Source of the DNA: Cesiribacter sp964504565
GTDB taxonomy: Bacteria > Bacteroidota > Bacteroidia > Cytophagales > Cyclobacteriaceae
Direction: 5' to 3'
NCBI GenBank assembly: GCA_964504565.1
Contig: CAZDEY010000001.1
Span: forward strand, 186,001 to 250,000
Length of the DNA stretch: 64,000 nt
Position numbers and translations under genes: made by a program. The notes under the pieces were generated by a model. That model saw only the letters and a list, made by a program, of their open reading frames with translations. It did no database searches and was not told the DNA's origin. Of this stretch, positions 27,330-34,487 are shown piece after piece (position 1 is the stretch's first letter; every line of letters starts with the position of its first letter).

Positions 27330-28178
27330 TTAGCCAAAAATTCGTTCTGAGGCTTGGCGGAAGCTGTGCGGCCGGCGGCCTAGTAGCTGCTCTACATGAT
27401 CAGTAGTTCGGGCGGCGTGCCCCTGACGCACCAAATCGGTAATTTCAATCATATAGTCGGCTACAAATTCGGGGGCGCCGCTGCCTAAAAGCGTTTGCTT
27501 ATACTCTTGCGGACTGGGGGCGGGGTACACTATTTTTTTGCCTAAAATTTGGCTTAACTCATCGGCAGCCTGGCTGTAACTAAGTGCTTCGGGGCCGGTA
27601 AGTTCGTATACCTTACCACTGTGCCCCTCATCCGTAAGCGCTACGGCGGCTACCTCGCCAATATCCTGCACATCTACAAAACTAGCTTTGCCCTGGCCGG
27701 CCGGGTTGTAGGTTACCCCACGTTCCATAAGGTTTTCGTATTCGTAGGTTTTAAAGTTCTGCGAGAAAAAGCTAGGCCGAAGTACCGTATAATCGAAGCC
27801 TTCCTGCTTTAATTTTTCTTCCATAGCCACATGAAAGGGCAGCGTAGGTAACTTTTCGGCGTTCATAGCACTTAGGTAAACCACCCGTTTAATACCCTTT
27901 TTATTCAGATGGTCTAGGAATGGTTCTACTAACTCGCCCAAGTTGGGGTTAACGGGCGGGCCCAGTACAAATACCTTCTGCACGCCCTCGGTAGCTGTAC
28001 CAAAACTTGTCGGATCTTCCCAATTGAAAGCTACGGTTTTAACTTCGCCCAAAGTGCGTTTAGCCTTTTCGGCATCGCGTACACCCACTACAAAATCGGC
28101 TTGTTTTTTCTGCAGAGCTTTTACCACTTCCTGCCCTACGGTACCGGTGGCGCCGGTTACTAAGATTTTAGAATTCAT
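27330..28178 (-). CDS. NmrA-like atypical SDR, NAD(P)H-binding (QorB-type)
   Basis: The 282-residue protein opens with the Rossmann motif VTGATGTVGQEV (GxxGxxG), followed by VVGVRD, VFVLGPP and FDYTVLRPSFFSQNF, as in NmrA/HSCARG and quinone oxidoreductase 2 (QorB) proteins. The active-site Tyr of classical SDRs is absent, as expected for this group. It may reduce quinones or sense the NADP(H) redox state. It diverges from an HxlR regulator across a 100-base region with paired palindromes, an arrangement known for QorB/YtfG-type genes controlled by HxlR proteins, so induction by electrophile or redox stress is likely. Confidence 0.85.
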   Translation of the reverse strand: MNSKILVTGATGTVGQEVVKALQKKQADFVVGVRDAEKAKRTLGEVKTVAFNWEDPTSFGTATEGVQKVFVLGPPVNPNLGELVEPFLDHLNKKGIKRVVYLSAMNAEKLPTLPFHVAMEEKLKQEGFDYTVLRPSFFSQNFKTYEYENLMERGVTYNPAGQGKASFVDVQDIGEVAAVALTDEGHSGKVYELTGPEALSYSQAADELSQILGKKIVYPAPSPQEYKQTLLGSGAPEFVADYMIEITDLVRQGHAARTTDHVEQLLGRRPHSFRQASERIFG

Positions 28179-28237
28179 ATAGAAAAGTTATTTTTTGTAT
28201 GCTACCCTAAAGGTGGTAACTTAGGGCGCAAACAGCA

Positions 28238-28263
28238 AGTAGGTACTAAAAAGTAGGGTACTT
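28238..28263. promoter_or_regulatory. Paired palindromes, likely HxlR operator
   Basis: AGTAGGTACT (28238-28247) and AAGTAGGGTACTT (28251-28263) are two short palindromes with the same arms (AGTA/TACT), 13-14 bases apart, in the divergent region between the NmrA-like and HxlR genes. The site spacing fits two regulator dimers. This is inferred from position and symmetry. Confidence 0.45.
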
Positions 28264-28278
28264 ACCTAAAAGTAACTT

Positions 28279-28698
28279 ATGGAAGCAGTAGCTAAACAAG
28301 CCTATATAACTAAGGAAAGCAGCCAGCAAAAAGATTGCGAACACTGCCCGGTGCAAACTACCCTGCAGGTGGTTGGAGGCAAATGGAAGCCAGTAATTTT
28401 ATGGCGAATGGAGCAGGGTACCCTACGCTTTGGCGAACTTAAACGGAGCATACCGGGCATTACCCAAAAAATGCTGACCCAACAATTGCGCGAGTTAGAA
28501 GTAGACGGAGTGGTTTGGCGAAAGGTGTACCCCGAGGTGCCGCCCCGGGTTGAATACGGTATAACTCCCTACGGTAGTAGTCTCCGTTTTCTACTAAACG
28601 CCATGGCCGAGTGGGGCTTTAGGCACCAAAACTTTCTGGCTAATCAAGACCGGAATTCTATTAAAAAAATTAAGAAAAGAAAAGCCACTTTAGCCTAA
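28279..28698 (+). CDS. HxlR-family transcription regulator
   Basis: The 139-residue protein is a winged-helix HxlR regulator: CPVQTTLQVVGGKWKPVILW, GTLRFGELKRSIPGITQKML, LRELEVDGVVWRKVY and PPRVEYGITPYGSSL are the family signatures. The Cys before PVQ (C23, with C20 and a nearby acidic residue) is in the position of the redox-sensing Cys of HypR/QorR-type members. It diverges from the NmrA-like reductase and is followed by OsmC after 10 bases, so it probably controls a redox-stress group that includes both. Confidence 0.9.
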   Translation: MEAVAKQAYITKESSQQKDCEHCPVQTTLQVVGGKWKPVILWRMEQGTLRFGELKRSIPGITQKMLTQQLRELEVDGVVWRKVYPEVPPRVEYGITPYGSSLRFLLNAMAEWGFRHQNFLANQDRNSIKKIKKRKATLA

Positions 28699-28708
28699 CT
28701 TTGCCCTT

Positions 28709-29116
28709 ATGAATTTAACTACGCACTACAAAAGCGACTATCAATACGAATCGGTTAGTCCGGAAGGGGTAAGCCTGAAAATGGACATGTTACCCATAGC
28801 GGAAAAGGAGCACTTTTCACCTATGCAAATGCTGCTTTCGGCGGTGGGCGGTTGCGCGGCGGTAGATCTGGTACAGATGGTAAAGAAGCGACGCAAAACC
28901 GTAAATGGCTTGCGTATTGAAAGCAGCGGCGAGCGCCGGGAGGAAGAACCGCGCCGCTTCACTAAAATTCACCTGCGTTTCATCTTAAACTCGCCCGATG
29001 CCACCGAAGAAGAGCTGATTAAATTGCTAAAACTAGCCGTAGAAAAATACTGCTCGGTTTCCGGCTCGCTAGCGGCCGATATGGAGCTTACCTATGAGGG
29101 GGTTGTTGAAAGATAA
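28709..29116 (+). CDS. OsmC-family peroxiredoxin
   Basis: The 135-residue protein has the two OsmC/Ohr cysteines: one in SAVGGCAAVDLV (about residue 50) and one in VEKYCSVSGSL (about residue 115). OsmC proteins reduce organic hydroperoxides using this Cys pair. It lies 10 bases after the HxlR gene and probably shares its transcript; together with the NmrA-like reductase it makes a small redox-stress locus. Confidence 0.9.
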   Translation: MNLTTHYKSDYQYESVSPEGVSLKMDMLPIAEKEHFSPMQMLLSAVGGCAAVDLVQMVKKRRKTVNGLRIESSGERREEEPRRFTKIHLRFILNSPDATEEELIKLLKLAVEKYCSVSGSLAADMELTYEGVVER

Positions 29117-29576
29117 TCGTTTTAATGAAGTTGGTAATGCACTTCTAATTGCCTTTTTACCGGGAGTTTTGGCAGCTATTTTTAGCTATGATATACTGAG
29201 AAGTGCCATTCAACTGGTTATGCTTGAGTCCGGGGCTGGCAAATTAGTATTTGTCGGTAAGAACTTCTATATATTTAATAGCCTACCCTATATCCTGTTT
29301 TTCGCACTAGTGTTCGCTATATATTACCTTCTATATAAACTCAGGCAGTTTTACACCCTCATTATAAGCATTGCAACTGTACTGGTATCAGTAATAATTC
29401 TCAGCTACCTGCAAGCGTGGCGATATATAGTGGAGTGTACGGCTTGCCAAAATGGAATAAGAAAACTGCAATTCTCAGAAGTACCCTACGAAGGCATTAT
29501 AGCTATTAGCCTAATAATTTCTCTTATACCCAGCGCATATAAATTTATAATTAATAGAAAGTTTAGGCTCAGTTGA
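29094..29576 (+). CDS. Small multi-pass membrane protein, unknown
   Basis: The 160-residue protein has four hydrophobic segments (about residues 15-32, 60-80, 86-106 and 133-150). Two cysteines (VECTAC) lie in the loop before the last helix. No family is recognised. Its start overlaps the end of osmC by 23 bases, implying coupled translation, unless a later start is used. A hairpin follows it. Confidence 0.55.
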   Translation: MRGLLKDNRFNEVGNALLIAFLPGVLAAIFSYDILRSAIQLVMLESGAGKLVFVGKNFYIFNSLPYILFFALVFAIYYLLYKLRQFYTLIISIATVLVSVIILSYLQAWRYIVECTACQNGIRKLQFSEVPYEGIIAISLIISLIPSAYKFIINRKFRLS

Positions 29577-29580
29577 TAGT

Positions 29581-29607
29581 AATGAGGTTACTCGGAATAA
29601 CCTCATT
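29581..29607 (+). terminator. Hairpin after the HxlR-OsmC transcript
   Basis: A perfect 10-bp inverted repeat, AATGAGGTTA / TAACCTCATT with a 7-base loop, directly follows the stop codon of the membrane protein. No long T-run follows, so it may act as a terminator or an RNA-stabilising hairpin. Confidence 0.55.
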
Positions 29608-29735
29608 ACTGATGAGTTATCAAAAAATTATGTACTAGAAAACTCCTTATGCCTTACAAAATTCATTACCCTATCCAGAAAAAGCTGAAGAGGCGTGTAC
29701 TATCATGAATTGTCGACTATGGTATTTTTATAGTA

Positions 29736-29976
29736 ATGTGGTTTGCCTACGTTTGCGCCTTTGGTGAAGAGCAGGCTAACGGTTCGTATTCAGTAAGTGG
29801 GGGAATGGCCTTACTGCTCGTAGCTTTTTGGTTTATCTATTTTCCGGTTTTAGAAGCTGCTACTGGACAAACCATTGGTAAAAAGGTATTAGGTTTAAAA
29901 GTGGTACAGGCTTCCGGCTTACCCATTGGAGCTAGGCGAGCATTGTAAGAGTAGTGTCAAATTACGATTAATAAGT
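29736..29976 (+). pseudogene. Remnant of an RDD-family membrane protein
   Basis: The 70-codon frame carries the central RDD signature EAATGQTIGKKVLGLKVV with one hydrophobic segment before it, but lacks the first helix and the region after the motif. It stops at TAA just after ARRAL. Shifting one base, the reading continues as IVRVVSNYD before another stop, which resembles the expected downstream part. The gene is therefore truncated and frameshifted. Confidence 0.6.
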
Positions 29977-30510
29977 TGCAGTAGGTTAGGAAGATTTTTT
30001 TGGGTAGAGATAATGCATTTCTTGAGATTTAGAGAATGATAACGTTTTGAGTTTAGGGTAAGCGTGCTTGGTACTACATGTTCCGCGCCCTTCTTCCGTT
30101 ACTGATTGCGGCTCGCTTCGGCGGGAGTTGCGGCCATACGGTAATTAGTATACGGCATGGCATAAGACTTTCCAGGTATCGGTTCTCGTATCTGACTAAT
30201 TACTTAATAGCTAAATATTATAAGCTTAAGCTATTCTTAAAAAATCTGTACAAAATTTAATTTTTCAGCCAACCTATTAAACAACACATTTGTCCAGATT
30301 ATAAGGGATAGAAAATTAATATACGTAATTTGACCTAAATTGCAGAATATTAATATTTTATATAATGTTCTTATTTTTTCTCTATAACTTTGTTCGAATC
30401 TGTAAGGGAAAAGCCATTACAGAAAATTGAACAGCTAAATAATTTTATAACAATGGCAATAGGCACGATTATTGCTCGTTGTATAATTTTGAACTCTGTA
30501 CTCTTAAGCC
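29977..30510. other. Gene-free intergenic region
   Basis: No gene is supported in these 534 bases. A short GC-richer island at about 30075-30160 contains CGGCTCGCTTCGGCGGGAG, a small hairpin-like element. A TAACTTTG at 30385-30392 resembles a -7 box and could start a leader of about 110 bases for the next gene, but no good -33 element was found. Confidence 0.5.
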
Positions 30511-30978
30511 TTGAAAATTAAACCAATTATATTCTGTATTCCCTTCCTACTACTTTTTATAGTTGGGGCTTGTAGCAATAATTATAATCCAACTGCTACT
30601 AACGATCTACCTCAAAAAGATAGCGAGTCGGCGCAGAATGAGTTTAGTTTTAGGGGAAGCCCAGGCACCAGTTTTTCAGCTAACCTGAACGGAAGCCCAC
30701 TTAACTTCCAGATTGAAGAAATTAGGGATAACCGCTGCCCGGTAAATGCTAACTGCATTATTGCCGGTGCCGCTCGTGTAATTCTATCAGGCTCGGAGCT
30801 GGGAGAATTTGTATTATGCACCGGAGTTGATTGCCGAGATGCCGGCGCTACTTACCGGATAAACCTTGGTGGTACCGAGTATGATTTTGTATTAGAAGAA
30901 ATTACCCCTTACCCCACCGGCAATAATGCAGCGGAGGAGAAGGAAGCGATATTTAAGATTAGGCGGGTTACGAGTTGA
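30511..30978 (+). CDS. Lipoprotein with paired cysteines, unknown
   Basis: The 155-residue lipoprotein (TTG start, lipobox VGAC near residue 20) has a Ser/Asn-rich linker and then a compact beta domain of about 100 residues with four cysteines: NRCPVNANCIIAG and FVLCTGVDCRD. The pattern R-C-P-x4-C-x2-AG is seen in small exported Bacteroidota domains of unknown function (from memory). The TTG start is chosen because the signal peptide begins there; no in-frame ATG precedes it. A strong hairpin follows. Confidence 0.65.
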   Translation: MKIKPIIFCIPFLLLFIVGACSNNYNPTATNDLPQKDSESAQNEFSFRGSPGTSFSANLNGSPLNFQIEEIRDNRCPVNANCIIAGAARVILSGSELGEFVLCTGVDCRDAGATYRINLGGTEYDFVLEEITPYPTGNNAAEEKEAIFKIRRVTS

Positions 30979-31006
30979 CCTGCCGGTAGTTGGTTAAAGT
31001 TGGAAA

Positions 31007-31040
31007 GGAAAGCCCTGCAGTGCAGGGCTTTCCGCTTTTT
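31007..31040. terminator. Terminator between convergent genes
   Basis: GGAAAGCCCTGCA (31007-31019) is the exact complement of TGCAGGGCTTTCC (31021-31033), followed by a T-run. It terminates the lipoprotein gene and lies just beyond the stop of the convergent peptidase gene. Confidence 0.8.
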
Positions 31041-32769
31041 AGGGTATTCGTAAAACGGGGTAATTAAGATAGGCGTCTTCCTTATTTGGGGAACGGTCGT
31101 ATACCCAGCGCAGTTGCTGATTGGGGCTTTTAGCCAGGTTTTCGTCCTCGGCTTTAGCTTCCTCCAACTCCTTTTTCAACTCTGGGTTCTCGCGCAGCAT
31201 TTGGGCAGCAACATCCTCAAATACATAGTCGCTAAAACCTTCTTTTTGCTGTAAAATTGTATCAAAGAAGTTCCAGGCAAAATAGCTGTCGGGGGCGGTA
31301 GGTTCCAGCACTTCAACTATAAACCGGCGTGCCGGCTGGTTGGTGGGTATTAGATAATCCCCGGCTCGCACACTGTAGGTGTTTACTACCGGGTTTACTT
31401 GTGTACCATAGTGCAGGTAGTGCCCTTCGTAGGGGCGGTTTGCCGTTTGGTACGTTTCTATCTGGTAACGAACTGCCCTTAGTGTGCTATCCTGTTTAAT
31501 CTTTTCCATAGCAACCCCATTAGCCCGAAGCCGATTCAGCACCGGCCACCAACCTTGCGGAACTACATAATACTGCGGAACGCCTATTACCTCAGAAGCC
31601 TTATAGGTGTTATAGAATTTTATTTCTTTCTCAAACGGCTGATCGCGGTGGTACTTTAGGCGGGGCAAACCGCTTACTTCGCTGGTTTCGTACGTGCTGG
31701 TATAGCCTTTAAACTCAAAAGGAGTATACTCAGCGGTATCGGCTACCCAAGCAAGGGCAAGCTTATCGGATTGGGCTATGGCCGTTCTCTGTTTAGCCTG
31801 GGCTTCCTTAATTTCCTTACCGGTATTACCGGCCAATAGTTCAACTGCGCTATGCAGAAAATCGTAGGTTGCTTGCACCCGCTGCTTATAAGGTTTAAGC
31901 ATATGGGTTTCGGTAACCAGGCCAATGGTATTGTGCAGCGTTGCGTAGCCACTGCTGTAGCGGGGCCCATCCAGAAAGGCTACCCAACCGCTATCGGGTA
32001 CGCTACCCCATACGTTTACGTAAGGCGTCATATTTTGGCCCCGCTCTTCCATAGCCTTATACAAGGCCGGCTCCAATTCCTGATTAAGGTATTTGCCTAA
32101 TGGGCCGCCTAGTTTATTGTGTTGGGTGCTTAGCAACGTCATGATATATTGGTAGTCGGCACCGTTGCTCACGTGGGTTTCAATGTACAGATTGGGCTGA
32201 AGTTTTTGGAACAACTCCGCAAACGCCCAGGCATTGCGCGAATCCATCTTCACAAAATCCCGATTTAAATCGTAATTACGGGCGTTGCCCCGGAAACCGT
32301 ACTCAGCCGGACCGTTTTGGTTAGCCCGGGTGCCGGAGTTACGGTTTAGCGCGCCGCCAACGTTGTATACCGGTATCAGGCCAATGACTACATCTTTAGT
32401 TTGCCTCCTGAGTTTTCGGTTATTTACCAACTCGTACAGTAACTGCATGCTGGCATCAATGCCATCGGGTTCGCCGGGGTGTATTCCGTTGTTTATGAAA
32501 AGAATGGTTTTGCCTTCCTCCCTAAGTTCTTCCAAATCAAAATTGCCGTCGGCACTATAAAGTACCAAATGCAAAGGCTCGCCGCTATCGGTTAGGCCGG
32601 CTTCCAGCATACTTACGTAGTCTGAACTTTTGGCCAGATTCTTCCACCAGTCAATAACCTCGGTATAAGTGGGGGTTTCGGTTCCGTTACTTGATTGGTA
32701 GCGGGTTTGAGGCTGGGCAACGGCCAGTACTGAAGCCAATACTAGTACTAATGATAGAAAATAGCGCAT
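31039..32769 (-). CDS. Exported M14-family zinc carboxypeptidase
   Basis: The 576-residue protein has a signal peptide (about residues 1-18) and the M14 metallocarboxypeptidase core: zinc ligands in NNGIHPGEPDGIDA (HxxE), the substrate-binding Arg region GFRGNARNYDLNRDF and the third ligand His in NLYIETHVSNGADYQ. A C-terminal region of about 250 residues is beta-rich and has no recognised motif. Its substrate is probably a peptide or cell-wall peptide in the periplasm. The catalytic Glu after the third His cannot be fixed by eye. Confidence 0.83.
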   Translation of the reverse strand: MRYFLSLVLVLASVLAVAQPQTRYQSSNGTETPTYTEVIDWWKNLAKSSDYVSMLEAGLTDSGEPLHLVLYSADGNFDLEELREEGKTILFINNGIHPGEPDGIDASMQLLYELVNNRKLRRQTKDVVIGLIPVYNVGGALNRNSGTRANQNGPAEYGFRGNARNYDLNRDFVKMDSRNAWAFAELFQKLQPNLYIETHVSNGADYQYIMTLLSTQHNKLGGPLGKYLNQELEPALYKAMEERGQNMTPYVNVWGSVPDSGWVAFLDGPRYSSGYATLHNTIGLVTETHMLKPYKQRVQATYDFLHSAVELLAGNTGKEIKEAQAKQRTAIAQSDKLALAWVADTAEYTPFEFKGYTSTYETSEVSGLPRLKYHRDQPFEKEIKFYNTYKASEVIGVPQYYVVPQGWWPVLNRLRANGVAMEKIKQDSTLRAVRYQIETYQTANRPYEGHYLHYGTQVNPVVNTYSVRAGDYLIPTNQPARRFIVEVLEPTAPDSYFAWNFFDTILQQKEGFSDYVFEDVAAQMLRENPELKKELEEAKAEDENLAKSPNQQLRWVYDRSPNKEDAYLNYPVLRIP

Positions 32770-32843
32770 AGAAAGATAAATTTAACACCAAGCAACTGCT
32801 AATGGCACCTAATTTGCTGGATTTTTAGATAAAGACCACCCTT

Positions 32844-33158
32844 ATGAAAAATTATTTACCCTTCTTATTAGTGCTTTTAGTTTCCGGGTGTATTCGCCAC
32901 GGCTATTCAACTGCCAATTATAAAAAATTTATTGGGTTTTCAACTCAGGATTTAGTGTACGAGCTTGGTCCGCCTACTAAAAGATACACCGACCCCGATG
33001 TTGGCCTGGTATACGAGTACCAAAGTACTACGGTAGATGATGGGGGCTATTTTATGGATAACTATGAACCACCGACCCAAAGCGTTAATTATGTATTTTT
33101 TTATATTGAAGGAGGGAAGGTGGTGAGGTACAACCGAAGGAGTTCTACTACTCTTTAG
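32844..33158 (+). CDS. Small lipoprotein, unknown
   Basis: The 104-residue lipoprotein (lipobox VSGC near residue 16) contains FIGFSTQDLVYELGPPTKRYTD and YVFFYIEGGKVVRY, reminiscent of the SmpA/BamE-like fold (a G-x-P turn between two helices and a three-stranded sheet), though this is only a resemblance. It is divergent from the M14 gene, and its end overlaps the convergent membrane-protein gene by 11 bases. Confidence 0.6.
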   Translation: MKNYLPFLLVLLVSGCIRHGYSTANYKKFIGFSTQDLVYELGPPTKRYTDPDVGLVYEYQSTTVDDGGYFMDNYEPPTQSVNYVFFYIEGGKVVRYNRRSSTTL

Positions 33159-33735
33159 GTTTATTTAGTTTTTCTAATTCCCAGGACTTAAGCGGTGCAT
33201 CTAATGCTTCGCGGCTTTTGCCAAAATCGTAAGTAAGCTCCTGGCCCTGAAGCGAGTCCGGTAAGGCATTAAAAATAGTACGGATATATAAGTTCGAATT
33301 GTGGAGGTAGGAAATCGTCAACTTACATTCATCATTATTTATCCAGGTAGTGGTGCTACCACCGGCCGGTATTTCGGGCAAGCTTTCCGTAATGCACCCG
33401 CTAAGTTTAATATTACTAACCGGCCTATCGGTAGAGTTTACAAATGTAACTCTAACTGCATGTTCCAGCCCGTATACCGAAATTAGCGTGCCGGATGCCA
33501 GTAGTAAACCAACGGTAAGCACTACGGCGCTAAACACTTTTTCGGTATGGCCCCGCTGCATAAAAATATAGACTAAGGCCACTAGGCAAAAAAATAAAAA
33601 GGCACCGGCAACCAAGTAGCCCAGGCTAAATAACTGCGAGCCCCGATAAAAGAAATTCAGTATTACCCCAACCATTGCTACTATACCTAAAAGGGTTAAA
33701 ACCCTAATTATTAAATGTAAAACCGACGGCTTCAT
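33148..33735 (-). CDS. Membrane protein with three N-terminal helices, unknown
   Basis: The 195-residue protein has three transmembrane segments (about residues 8-28, 37-57 and 66-86), followed by a beta-rich domain with TFVNSTDRPVSNIKLSG and GSTTTWINNDECKL, which looks like an extracytoplasmic beta-sandwich. No family is recognised. Its start lies 2 bases from the stop of the YdeI-like gene, so the two are co-transcribed. Confidence 0.55.
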   Translation of the reverse strand: MKPSVLHLIIRVLTLLGIVAMVGVILNFFYRGSQLFSLGYLVAGAFLFFCLVALVYIFMQRGHTEKVFSAVVLTVGLLLASGTLISVYGLEHAVRVTFVNSTDRPVSNIKLSGCITESLPEIPAGGSTTTWINNDECKLTISYLHNSNLYIRTIFNALPDSLQGQELTYDFGKSREALDAPLKSWELEKLNKPKE

Positions 33736-33737
33736 TA

Positions 33738-34370
33738 CTAACGCATTTTCTTTTTTTCTCGCAACAAATCAATAAACTGGGCTAAGCGGCGGTTACGGGT
33801 TTGCTCTTGTTTGGCTTCGGCAATCCAGCTTACGTACTCCTTGCGATACGTATAGGCTAAGCTACTAAAAAATTGCTGCTCATTAGGGTTTTTGGCCAAC
33901 AGCTTGGTTATATAATCTGGAACCAGCAGGGTTTTTAATGATTTTGCCGGCGGCCCCTGGTTTGGGCGGTAACTGCCCTGGCGATTTACCTCAGCTTCCG
34001 GTTTAAAGCGAAGCGCACTCCACACCTCATTTATACTGATTGCTGAAACCGGCCCATAACCCTGATTTACCAAATAATCCCAGCCGGCATCGCGGTTGAT
34101 ATCGGTTTTTATTCCGGACGATTTTTTGGGGTAGGCAAACCAGGTAAAGGTTTCGGATTCTCTTTCGGTAATAACCAGAGGTGCCCATTTGTTTAGTTCG
34201 GCTACTGAGTGCACAAAGCATAGCATTACCGGATACGTACACCCATTTTGTGGCTTGGTGTGCAGCGGTACCTCATCTGCTTTCAGTATGGTAATTACTG
34301 AATCCGGGGCGTTAAGCACCAGCAGGGGTTCGTCCGTTTTAAGTTTTAGTTTAGCAAGAAGCGTATTCAC
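33738..34370 (-). CDS. YdeI/OmpD-associated-family protein
   Basis: The C-terminal 60 residues match the YdeI/OmpD-associated domain: VPDYITKLLAKNPNEQQFF, LAYTYRKEYVSWIAEAK and TRNRRLAQFIDLLREKKK. The N-terminal part (about residues 1-130) resembles the DUF3052-like region sometimes fused to it. The function is unknown. A longer frame from an ATG at 34454 reads through the terminator hairpin of the previous gene as Lys-Pro-Gly repeats, which is unlikely to be coding, so the GTG at 34370 is preferred (moderate certainty). Confidence 0.68.
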   Translation of the reverse strand: MNTLLAKLKLKTDEPLLVLNAPDSVITILKADEVPLHTKPQNGCTYPVMLCFVHSVAELNKWAPLVITERESETFTWFAYPKKSSGIKTDINRDAGWDYLVNQGYGPVSAISINEVWSALRFKPEAEVNRQGSYRPNQGPPAKSLKTLLVPDYITKLLAKNPNEQQFFSSLAYTYRKEYVSWIAEAKQEQTRNRRLAQFIDLLREKKKMR

Positions 34371-34386
34371 CAGGGCAAGATAAAAA

Positions 34387-34418
34387 AAACCCGGTAATGG
34401 GCTATCCATACCGGGTTT
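34387..34418 (-). terminator. Terminator of the MopE-repeat T9SS gene
   Basis: AAACCCGGTA (34387-34396) pairs with TACCGGGTTT (34409-34418), with an A-run on the plus strand before it (T-run on the minus strand). Further partial copies of CCGGGTTTATCCAAA follow at about 34411 and 34440. Confidence 0.75.
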
Positions 34419-34487
34419 ATCCAAACTGGGTTTTACCAAACCGGGTTTATCCAAATTGAATTTTACAAAACTAAAGTAGCACTGTAC

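Noticed and set aside
30060..30180. tRNA or small RNA gene in the GC-richer island
   Set aside because: Only a short hairpin is seen; no cloverleaf or T-arm consensus could be found.
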